Shown: piece after piece, positions 20,533-32,500 of the stretch | Layout: each line of letters begins with the position of its first letter | How positions within the stretch are numbered: the stretch's first letter is position 1 | Origin: Yponomeuta sedellus | Lineage: Eukaryota > Arthropoda > Insecta > Lepidoptera > Yponomeutidae | Length of the DNA stretch: 64,000 nt | NCBI GenBank assembly: GCA_934045075.1 | Contig: OW203749.1 | Location: 4,926,804 to 4,990,803, forward strand | Reading direction: 5' to 3' | The notes under the pieces: generated by a model | Database searches by the model: none | What the model saw: the letters and a program-made list of their open reading frames with translations, nothing else | Told to the model about the DNA's origin: nothing | Made by a program: the position numbers and the translations under genes

Positions 20533-23500
20533 CTGGGAAGGCAAAAAAGGCATGTGAAGACATCTACAACAAGTGATGACTCTCACAACCAACAACGAAT
20601 ACGCACATGCATAGACGCACTCTCATCTTGACACATGCACACACACACACCCACACACGCAAACGCACACACACACACACACACAAACTCCTACAGCTAA
20701 GTTTTTGTTTTATTACTTAAAGATTCTCGTGTTAACACAAATTTATTGTTATTAAATTTCCCGGTAACACATTTTATCTTTTTTCATTTTATCTGTTTTG
20801 TCAGTAGCAATAGAGACTCTCTGAACCTTTTATGTAAGCTAAACGTAGTCGAGCGCCTGCGATACAGGATTTCCTAGTGCAGGGCTCAATGCTAATCTTA
20901 TGTTGTTTTCCGTAATCTGAAATAAATGTTTTGTATTTTGATGTACCGGGTATAGGCGTGACGACGGTATCAAATAATCAAAGGGGAAAGTACAAATTAA
21001 AAGTATTTAAAAATAAGATTGTAATACTGCTTTCAACCATTTTAACCGAAACACCCGTCATAACGCGTGACGTCACGCTTAGGTTAACATTGGAAAACTT
21101 CTTCCGTGCTTTGTCGTGGCGCAGCTCGCAGTGCCATGGCGTCGAATGGACGACATGACACTGCGAGCTGTTTTCCCACAGCAGATTTAAAATAATAGAG
21201 AACAATCCGTAATCGTATCGATAACTTCTGACAGTAAGACCAGCCACTAGTCTTGCAAGCCTCCACCAATCCGGACTTGCCCCCCGTGGCGGAGTATGGC
21301 CTATACCTTCCTCAGGGAAGAGACCAGTGCCCCTCGGTGTAGTTACTACACGTGTAAACTACACGTGTAGTTTAAATTAGTACTCACCCAGAAGCCAGCA
21401 GCGTTCGCCATCTTCATGAAGTTTTTGCAGGATGCCTTTTATGCTACTTTGATCCCAAATGAATGAGTCTTGAGCGGCCCCTCCAAACGATGAATCGATG
21501 TACAGTATCCGAAGACTACTGTCACATATCTGTGAAATAAATTAATTTTAAGTGAAAAAGGTTCTACGAAAGTTTTTGTCCGCAGTTACTGGTTTGCGAT
21601 TATTTTATGGTGGGAAGTAGGAAGTATAAGTATAGTGGGATGTTAGAGCCAATATAGGGATGTTAGAGCCAGTAAAGCGCTCTCCAGAATTCGAAGTGCC
21701 TCGAAGGAGCCATAAAACACTATTCCTGAAAACACTCTTCGGCCGCAGTTAAAATAGTCTGTGTTAAAACGAGACAATCGTAACCACACATAACGTTGTA
21801 AAGGGTGAAACGTGACCACAGATTATGTGGTAAAGGGTAAAACGTGACCACAGATTATGTGGTAAAGAGAACAATTTGACCACAGATTAGGTGGTTAAGA
21901 GAAAAAGGTGACCATAGTTTATTTGGTAAAGGGTAAAAAGTGACCTCAGATTATGTGGTTAAGAGAAAAAGGTGACCACAGTTTATTTTGGAAATCTAAA
22001 ACACCGGCAGCCTTTAATGTAATAGCTGCACTACGATCAGTAACGTTAAGGGCGACTTTACAATTTGGTTGCAACCCAATCGTAAAGTATGACTTTTTGT
22101 CGACTGAATAAAAAGTTTGACGTGCCCTCGATTATACCAATAAATCTTACCAGGAGAGAATTAATGGAATAGTAGTCTTTGCTGTTGCGATATTTCGTCT
22201 TTTCCTCGAAGGGATTCAGGATGGCAACGTGAGTCCCGAAAACGCACCCCAGAACATCAGGGAATCCAAAATTCTCCATGAACCTGAAAAAACAAGCAGA
22301 TTAAAAGTTTTTCTTTGTAGCCGTCTTAGGATGGGCCTATGAGCCGGTACCGAGGCATGACGAAAGATTTTTAAATCCTCTGCCATAATGTGGGGACACA
22401 TTGTTTACAAACAAAACCTATATTTCAGTAATAAACTAAAGTTTAACGAAGGTTATAACCATTTTTTAAAGTTATTTTTAATCTGTGGGAAAACAGCTCG
22501 AAGTGTCATGACGTTGAATCTGACGTCACGCCTAGGTACACAAACATCGTAATCACTAGTGGTCACAACAAATCACGGGTGAAGTTTTTCCATGTTTACC
22601 TAAGCGAATGACGTGAATAGGGTTTCCATCTCAGATCACTTTTCTATATTCTCTGAATCCTGCAATGGAAACTACAGTTTAAGCCGGCACCGACTAAAAA
22701 TTTGGAAACACAATCCAGCTAAGAGTTAGGTTATACACGGCATCACACGGTTACGACACGGAGGGAAAGTACCTTGAATATTGTAGATGGAACATTTTAA
22801 TGACAAAAGATTTTTTTACAATTACATGGTTCAATAATGAATCGAACTATACGAGAAGAAAAAGAATCCCTATAGCTTTATCATGCGTATCTAAAGGCGT
22901 CATAAGGACTTCTGCTTCAGGCTATATTAGTCCACTGCTGGACATAGCCCTCCCCTAATGAGCGCCATAGCGCAAGGTTGTACCATCATTGCGGGGTTAT
23001 GCCCATAATCCTCACGGTGGGCATGCGGGTTGGGGATCGCAGTTTGGTGGAATTGTATTGCAGGGGGCGCTGCTGCCCACCTCCTGGTTTGTCCTTTCCC
23101 TTAGTCGCCTTTTACGACACCCGCGTGAAGAATTTGGGTTAGTGCTATTCTCTAGGCCGACACCACACAGCAAGTCATAAGCAGTCACAAGGACTATATT
23201 TTGCAAACTATTAATTTTGCATTTAACATTTATAATTCGAACCCGCGACCTCTGGCTAACCGTACCAGCGCTCTCCCAACTGAGCCAATGGGCAAGTGCC
23301 GGCATTAGCGAAATTTCGAACCTCTTTACAATATTCTCTGTATTATTTACCGGCAGCGACATCTGGCTAAAGAATTTACATCACTTGCAGCCCCGAGTAC
23401 CTACTTTGCAGTTAGGTTTCACATTGGAATGTTATCGCTGTACCCACATGATTATGTATCTCAGTTCGGAGAGCGCTGGTACGGTTAGCAAGAGGTCGCG

Positions 23501-26500
23501 GGTTCAAGTTCCGGCATGGGCGGAATTTTTAGCCTTTAAATAGGTTTTTAAAATTGTCTTCAGGGTTAGTGCAAAAAAAGAATATAATTATCTTTAATTA
23601 TCATTTTAATCTATCAAATATAGCCTGAAGAAGAAGAATCTATAAAAATGAGTCCTATTTTATTGAATAAAAAGTCGCACTCTTGATTCACTCTCCAAAT
23701 AAGCTGTTTTCAGCACAAATTCTCGAAGCAACTCATAGATGGCGCTTACAGGCGCGGCCATAGAAGAACCGGAATACGGCTGTCAAAATTAATCTGAGGT
23801 GAGCAAAACCTAACAGCCGTGTCCTTGTTCTTGTCTGTGCATTCATATAAGCGCCATCTATGAAGTGCTTTGTGAACTTGTGCTGAAATCGGCTCATTGA
23901 TCTATTTTTTTATAGGACACCTATTTTCAGTTGTGATGTTCAATAAGTCGCAGCTTCGTTGAACCTTTCGGCCGGCATGGCAACTAAATTTCTCAACCGG
24001 TTGTGAAAAAGGAATTTTTATTTTTTGTCGACAACTAGTTGCGAATAAAGGATTTTTTTCTTTATACTCAACTAGTTGCCGACAAAGAATACTTTATTCG
24101 CCATAGCAACTGAGTTTCTCAACCAGTTGCGAAAAAGGATTTTAAATTCTTTCTTGGCAACAATAAAATACTTCGGATTGATTATTACCTTTCCTTGATT
24201 TCGGCCCTCTGCGCTGCTGTCTCGGGGAACTTCAGATGACGGTTCAGGATCTCCGGCGTATTCAGTGCGTTTGTCACCCATTTTAGAGAACGCGACACTG
24301 TGGTCTGCGCCATTCCTAGCAGGTGCGAAGTGGTCATGGTCGACTGGCATGTGCCATTCGCGTAGAACGTCAGTGCTGCCAGTAACTGAAACATAAAAAC
24401 TACGTTACTAAAAAAAAGCCATCAACCAGTGAAGGAAAACGTCGTGAGGAAGCCCGAATGTCTGAGGTAGTCTCCGCGGTGGGCACCCGTGGTATTAAGG
24501 CCCATACTCTCTCTCTGAGGGAAGGGCTGTGGCCTGCTATGGGACGTTTATAGCAATCTGTTACAGAGATATAACTCCTTTTTTTAAATATATTTATTTA
24601 AAAACCTATTTAGAGACTAAAAATTTCACCCATGCCGGGATTCGAACCCGCAACCTCTGGCTATCCGTGCCAGCGCTCTACCAATTGAGCTCAATTTGCT
24701 TAACTGTAAATATTACCGTATTTTAAAGTTTTCAAGTGCTTTTATCATATTATGTTTCCCTTCCTTTTTTTTATTAATTTGTTATGTACCTCTAAAACCT
24801 TTGTTAGTCATATTATCGCAAATAAGTTTTTGATCCTATGTATTAGGAGTTTTTTTTTTTTTTTTAATCTTATTTATTTTATAAGCTATACATCATGATT
24901 GATTAAGTCAGCTTAAAAATAATAAAAACAATAGTAAACACTAGTTAACAGTTGGACTTTCTACTTAATGAGTAGTTTTATAATATTCAGATCTAAGATT
25001 TAATGACTCTATTATGAAACTAACAAATCTATCACTATATTCGGTAGTGAAACCTGAACTTAAGATTTGATGGAAAAAGAAGAGAAAATCGCCAGCGGAG
25101 CACCGAGTTTCATTTAAGAAATCCAACCTAGATTGTTCGTTGATTTTACACTCGAGTACTAAATGTAGGAGGTCCTCTTCCTTCTCACATCGTTTACAGT
25201 TTGGATCTTCTCTTTTTTTCATTATGAAGTTAAACTTGTTAAGTGGGATGTGGTAAGTTCGGGTTCGGAAGCAAATAACCAAATATTTTCTGTTGAGGTT
25301 TCTTGAAGCAAACCAAGGTACACGTGGTGGTTCGTCTACAATGGTCTTGTACCAGATTCCTTTGTTTTGAGAGCACTCGTTAAAATAACATTTAAATTTA
25401 TTATAATTATCGTTTTTAATTAGTGGAATGTGATCGGTATAGTGCGGTGTAGTGTCGAGGGGTATGCCGTCTTGTAGAGCTTTGGATGCAAGTGAGTCTG
25501 CTACCTCGTTACCTTTGACGCCCACGTGTGAAGGAATCCATTGTAGACGAACTTCAACCCCGTTACGTATCAACCTATGGATACATTTAATAATGAGGTA
25601 AGCTTCGTTTCTACCGACACTACCGCCCTTAGCACATTTTAACAAATGTTGTAGACTGCTTTTTGAGTCTGTAAAGATTACAATTTTATGGTAAGGTGTC
25701 GACTCAATGTAATGTACTGCTTCATTAATTGCTATCAGTTCAACTCCCATTATGGGTATACATGAATTTTCAATAAGAAATTTGGCCCCAAAATCCGCAG
25801 CTTCATCGTAAAACGCGCAACTGGAACCGTCTCTTGTTTTGGACCCGTCGGTGTAAATTTGAATGAAATCTGAGAACTGTTTGTCTATCATATCTTCGGT
25901 ACGTTGCTTAAGATCGAAAATGGGTAGTTGAGCTTTACTTTCATTAATAGTGTTCACTCTATGCATTATGATTTCATCCCAGGGCATTGTTTTAATATCA
26001 AAGGAAAGCAAAAATTGGGGCAAAATCTCAAATTTCGACATAGGTAAATTGGAAATGTTTCTGAAACTCTCAAGCAAAAGTGGGATTTGGTTTTTGCGCC
26101 AATATCTTGCACCCGAATTTAATGTATTGTCTAATGCTTCTAATTGTTTATTCAAATGGTCGGATGTTCTGGAAGAAAGTTTCAGAAAGTATTTGTCACT
26201 TAAATATATTCTTCTAAGACTTAAAGGTGAAATACATAGTTCGCTTTCCATTGCAAAAATTGGGGTGTCCCGAATAAAGCTTCCACAAAGGCGTAGACAC
26301 TGGTTTTGAATCACGTTCAACCTCTGGAGGAGTCTAGAGCTGGCGTTACCGTAAATAATACATCCATAATCCAGTCTAGATCGTACCAGTGATAAATAAA
26401 GTCTCCTTAAATGAGTAGGATGGACACCCCACTTTGAACTACTAAGGCAACTAAGGATATTCACATATGGAATACATTTTTGGGTAGTTTCTAAAATATG

Positions 26501-29500
26501 TCGCGTCCAGTTCAGGCGACTGTCCACCCAAACACCCAAAAACTTTGTACAATTTGTAAGCTCAATTTCAGTGTTATTTATTCTTATACTAATAGAAGGC
26601 ACTTTATATTTTCTAGTTAAGATGCAAAGTTTAGTTTTTGAGAGAGATATTTCTAGTCCAATTTCCTGTAACATTGTTATAAAGATATTAAGACTTGATT
26701 GAATGATACTAGCACAAGAATTAATGCTTTTATTAATACAGTACAAAGCGAAGTCATCGGCATATTGAGAGACCTTAACCGACTGAACGAGTGTGTTGCA
26801 TAACTTAATAGTGACTATATTGAATAAAATAGGTGACATTGGGTCACCTTGAGCTAAACCTTGTCTGCTTATTCGTGTTATTTCTGTACCATCCCGAAGC
26901 CTATATATCAAAACCCTTTCTCTTAAAAATTCCCTTATATATCTACATATAAGCGGATCAACATCGAATTCAACTAAAGAGGATATAAGAGGTTCAATTG
27001 CCACATTGTTATAAGCGTTACTAATGTCTCCGTAAGCGCACAAAACGTATTCCTTGTGTATAAAAGCAGTTTCTGTATCTATTATAAACCTACTAAGATT
27101 GTCTAGACAAGAAAGTCCTCGGCGGAAACCCAACGTGCTACTATTAAATAATTTGTTGCTTTCAAAATGATGTTCAAGACGACGAGTCAGAATTAAATTA
27201 AAGGTCTTACAAAGACAGTTCATAAGTGAGATAGGACGATACTTATCGGTATTTCTCTTTGGTATTGCAATGAGTTTAATCCTCCGCCACTGCTCTGGTA
27301 TCTCACCTTTTTTGTAAATAGTGTTAAAAATGTGCAGGAGAAATTGTTTCGCATTATCTGATAAATGGCCAATCATAGAATAAGTAATATTATCTAAGCC
27401 AGCTGAAGTGTCTACTCTTTTAAGAGTCAACATAAGTTCTGAAAGTGTAAAAAAACAGGGGTTCGAAACATCAATATTGGAATCTAGGGGCTGGAAGGAA
27501 ACACTGTCAGGAGTGAGTTCTGTTACAAAGGAGACTGCGGTAGTTTCTGGTAAGTAATGTTTAGGGCTTCGGTAACCTTTAAGCCATCTGAGTTTCCTCC
27601 AAACCTCACGACTGGGAGTATTGCAGTCTATGCTGTCACAAAACTGTTGCCAGGAATTCCTTTTAGCAAGTTTTATCAGTTTTCGAGCAATAATAACTTT
27701 TTCTCTGTAAATCAAGTAGTTTTCGACAGAGCGCAATTTCCTAAATTTCTTCAGAGATAATCGTCTCTCAGCTACTGCCTTCGATAAATCAGGATTCCAC
27801 CAAGGTTTTGGTTTGAATTTGTTAGGGTTAAAACCGGTTTTAACAAATGGGATGTTTTTGTTAGCACTTTCTTCAATAATCTCTATGAGTTTATCGTAGT
27901 TACTTTGTACATTATCTCTGTAATCTAATCCCTCACATGCAGATTCTATGTGTCGTGTGTACTCTAGCCAGTTGGCCTTCTTGATGTTCCTTTTTAATTC
28001 GGGGACATTTTGATTACTGTCTAAAGTTTTAATAGAAATAATGAGGTGATCACTGCCAAAAGATTCGTTAGTGACGTTCCAATCAAAATCGAGTGAGAGA
28101 TCAGCACTACAAAAAGAGATATCGGGTGATGTGCATACTATACTATCATTAAGCTTAGCGCAACGGGTAAAGTCTCCATTGTTAAGAAATACGTAATTAT
28201 GTTCTATGCTAGTGTCCGATAAGAGTCTACCCCGTGTGTCAGTTGTGTATGACCAAGCCGTGTGATGGGCATTGAAGTCTCCCACTATTAGAGTTTTCTC
28301 AGAAAAGTGGCTGAAAAGCTCTTGGTAATCCCCAACGCTCACTGTGACATTTGTCGGAGAATAGACACCTATGATATGTTGAAGTTTATTGCTATTAAGA
28401 ACTTCAAGGCACAACACGTCAATATTATTGTAACTTCTTCGGAGAGTTTTAAGATTACAATTTATAGATTGGTGGACAAGGATAGCTAAACCCGCATATC
28501 CATCCGCTCGATCATTTCTAAATATAGAATAACCTGTTAAATTAATTTGGTGTTCGAATTGCAGCCAAGTTTCAGCAAGAATGCATATATGTACTTTTTC
28601 ATTATGCAGATACAAATCCAATTCACTTAATTTTGGTATTAAACTTTGGCAGTTCCACTGAATAATATTAAGCTTGAATTCTGCAGGCAAAACCATTAAA
28701 TCACACAACCAAAAAAAAAAAAAAAAACTCCTACCTAAAAGCTAAAACTTACTTACCTAAAAGCAAGAACGTTCCTTGCCTGAACGTAAATTACTTATTT
28801 ATTCTGGGATTTTTCTTACGAGATAAGAGCTTTAGTTTACCTACGATACGTGAGAGTCTATTCTTGACACTGCGATATGAGATGATCGGTATCAAGTCAT
28901 TAAACATTTCAATCAAGGCACCAATTTCTTCTGTGTAACTGTAAGTGATTTCTGCTATGTCCTTAACTCCATATGTGTGTGTAAGATACTCTTTAACTTG
29001 CTTTCCAGTTAGTGGGTACGTTTTGCCGGAGATGGTTGTAAAGTTTTCCAAGTGGTCCCATTCGATTGACTCCAGATCACTATGAGGCGTTCTTTTTAGT
29101 TTCTTTCCACTCTTGGATTGGTAAACTTCGTCTGAACTGGACTGGGAAGACTTATCATCAAAGTCCTCATCACTATTTTCGTTGCTAGGTATGCTGTTTT
29201 CTTTTGTTGTTTCGGACTCCATGAAATCAGTTGTAGTCGAAGATTCAGTGGGTGGATGTGGACGCTTAAAAATGGGTGTCTCCATAGTATTCAGTGTTTT
29301 TTGGTTAACAGAATTTGTGTCGTTGATATTATCCGGGCATTTAGAGGCTACGTGACCATCTTTTTTGCATATAAAACAAGTCATTGTATCTGATGAAAAA
29401 TAAATCCAGTAACTCGTTTCTTCAAAATCAATAGATATTTTTTCTGGAAGTCTGTCGAAATCCTCAGGAGTTACGTAAATTTGTCTTCGGAAGCTTAGAA

Positions 29501-32500
29501 TGTGATTGTAGCCTGTTTCATTGAAACCAGCACGCAAGAAAGAGACGGGTGACTGTGGCGTAATATTAATTTCTAGCAGTTTCTTTTCAATTTCGGTGTG
29601 CGGGATAATAGGACACACGTTAGATATGATGATACGTCTGTTTCTGCTGATCAGCGGTCGGATTGGTAGTTTTTGGTTTTGAATTGTGACATACTTTTTA
29701 TTGTCAATAATCTCATCAGCGATTACCTTTGAGGAAACATAGATACAAATTCTATTGTTTGATATTCTTGACAAAAAACGGATTTGGGATGGGTCGATTA
29801 TTCTTCCTAAAGCTTGGGCATAATCTTTGATTTGTACGTTTTCTAAAGCATCAATGACAATTGCTTGGTCCTTTTTAGGGAACATAGTGTTTTGAGTCAC
29901 AGTAGCATAACTGGGGTTATTGTCTAACGTTTGGGAGGTCATTTTGTTCCTGTAGTCAGAAACAATGGGCAAGTTGCGATGTAGAAAGTTATTAAATAAA
30001 CAAAAAATCCGATTCCATCATTAGGCACTTTTCACAGTGAGGGTAGAAATTGCACTCGTGGAAAAATAATTCACTCGCGCGCGGGTAACGACCGATCTCG
30101 GTGACAGATCACAGACCACTGATGTATTAGGAGTTAAAACATGGAAATAAATAAATAATAAATAATGATGCCGGTGAGACGCCCATTAGCTCAGTTGGAT
30201 AGAGCGCTGGCACGGATAGCCAGAGGTCGCGGGTTCGAATCCCGGCATGGGTGGAATTTTTAGCCTCTAAATAGGTTTTTTTAAAATTGTCCTTAGCACG
30301 GGTTAGTGCATTAAAAATAAAAAAAAGTATAACCTATTTAGAAGCTAACAATTCCACCCATGCCGGGACTCGAACCTTATTTTTTTTTAATGCACTATCC
30401 CGTGCTAAGGACAATCCTAAAAACCTATTTTAGAGGCTAAAAATTCCACCCATGCCGGGACTCGAACCCGCGAACTCTGGCTAACTGTGCCAAGTGAATC
30501 AAGTTGGCAAATAAATCTGTAGGTACCAAAGTAATCCTGGTTTCGTTATCAACCCTTGTATGTCCCTACTGCTGGGGCACGGGTCTCTTCCTGCATAGCA
30601 GGAAGGATAGGCCATACTCCACTACGGGGCCAAGTCTGGGAAGACAGTGGCGGGTCTTACTATCAGAAGTTATCAAGGCGCCCATGAGGCCTCCGACATG
30701 GCTTAAAGACTGTCATTACACGACAGCCGGCACCAACGGCTTAGCGTGCCTTGCGAAGCACGGAAGCGCTCGGAAAAATGCCACTAGCGGTAGTCAGGGG
30801 ACGGTCACCCATCCTGCACGTTACCGCGCCTGTTGTTGCTTAACTCAAGTGGTTGATTCTAATCACTCGGTTCGACTAGGCCACGAGCGCTTCAGATACC
30901 AAAGTAATCCTGGTTTATTCGCTCACATTCACATCAGACGCTGGGTCCAATGGCGTGGCGTTTACCTTCAGTTCATTGGCCGTCCCATCCATGCGCTTCA
31001 ATGGCGGTAAATGCGGCTCCAATTCGCTAAGGAGCTGCTGGTACGCCTTGTGGGTGAGCCGGAAGTGTCTCACGAACTCCTCCTCGGGCAACCGGAGGGG
31101 ATCGGTCGTGTCACGAAGGTGACGTCTCAGGATAGACAACTGTTGCTGCTTTTGTTTCACCTCGGCTGCCGGACGAAGGGATGGGTATAATAGGCAACTC
31201 CTTCTTCTTCTTCTGGCTATATGAGTCCACTGCTGGACATAGCCCTCCCCTAATGAGCGCCATAGCGCCCTGTCTTCAGCTTGCCGCATCCAGCATCTGC
31301 CTGCAGTTTTCGCAGATCGGCCTGAGCCCTACAGCGGTATGTTATATACTAAAGGAAGGCCAATGAGACGAGATAAAGAATGTAAACAAACGGACCGTTA
31401 CTGAGTTACATTGCGATAGTGAGCGATTATTATCTCTGTCCTTGTCACACGTATGCTGTAATGGCGTCATTTGATCGACGACAGCTGCCGTTGCGTATTT
31501 CGTGGTACAGACAAACTTTCAGTACGGCAGCTGTCAACATTTGGTATCATCCGCAATTTTGTGAACTATAACAATTCATTCCTATTTAGATTGCGTTCGA
31601 AGTGATACGTATTTTTTCGTTTCCGTATTTACTAGGGTTATTTAATCCGTTACTGTTAGTTTTCTTGTTGATTTTTGCTATTATTGTAATTAGATGTTGG
31701 TCTTAATTATGGAATCACAGCCTGGCGGCTCTAGACAGCGTAGGACTCTTCCGGTGAATCATGTTTGACTAATACAGACGACAGCGATTAGAATAGGGAA
31801 TCCGAAATTTGTATTACTATAATTTATTCAAATAAAAATGTTTTGAACCCCTGAAACTTTGTTAACATTCTTTATCTCGTCTCATTGGCTTGACTTTAGC
31901 CCACTGCCACTTCAGGTGGCCCACATACAAACGTTGTTTTGCCATATTAAGTAGCCTACCCTACGACCTATTCTCATACCTACCGAATCCGTGAACTCAC
32001 TAAAGCACATGAATGCACGAGTAAGTCATTCATTCTAACCCTTCCTTTCATAATCATCATTAGGCTATAGTAGTCCACTGCTGGACATAGCCCTCCCCTA
32101 ATGAGCGCCATAGCGCCCTGTCTTCAGCTTGCCGCATCCAGCATCTGCCGGCAGTTTTTCGCAGATCGTCATCCCACCTGGTCGGAGGGCGTCCTACACT
32201 ACGTTTGCTAAGTCGCGGTCTCCACTCACAAGACCACGTTTACTCCAACGGTAATAGGCATGACGAAAGATTTTTAAATCCTCTTCCATAATGTGGCTAC
32301 GATTTATCATTTACAAAAAAAAACCTATATTTCAGTAATCAACTTAACAAATAAAGTTTAACGAAGAATAAAACGTACAAAACTTCAATTAGGACACACC
32401 GTACAAATATACAATTAGGATACATCCTACAAATCTACAATAAGCTAATAGACAGTGGGAAAAAAATTATATACATTTATATCAATTACGAGTTTTAAAA

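Larger units (their letters stand above)
24852..30121 (-). mobile_element. Full-length non-LTR retrotransposon, I superclade, apparently intact
   Basis: About 5.27 kb flanked by the 14-bp direct repeat ATGTATTAGGAGTT at 24838-24851 and 30122-30135. The minus-strand 5' end is CAGTGGTCTGTGATCTGTC at 30121, and a poly(A) tail shows as a T-run at 24850-24865. It has two uninterrupted ORFs, ORF1 (28791-29942) and ORF2 (24965-28696), a 179-bp 5' UTR and an 87-110-bp 3' UTR. It sits in gene B intron 9 in the gene's own orientation. Identical target duplications, open ORFs and an uninterrupted tail indicate a recent insertion. The RNase H domain suggests I, Nimb, Outcast or Loner; the clade is unresolved. 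Confidence 0.92.

Noticed and set aside
21787..21990. CRISPR-like array
   Set aside because: Spacer-like parts are themselves repeated and degenerate; this is a eukaryotic minisatellite.
28697..28708. Non-LTR ORF2 starting upstream of 28696
   Set aside because: The extra codons begin with TTG; the first ATG is at 28696 and lies just before the endonuclease domain.
30175..30245. Possible functional tRNA gene with A and B boxes
   Set aside because: The same module occurs at more than ten places with a shared SINE tail and no convincing cloverleaf, so it is treated as SINE.
30166..31165. HARBI1 exons as an independent Harbinger transposon
   Set aside because: No flanking inverted repeats or TWA duplications bracket the five exons in either copy, the first exon lacks an ATG, and introns are large and TE-filled.
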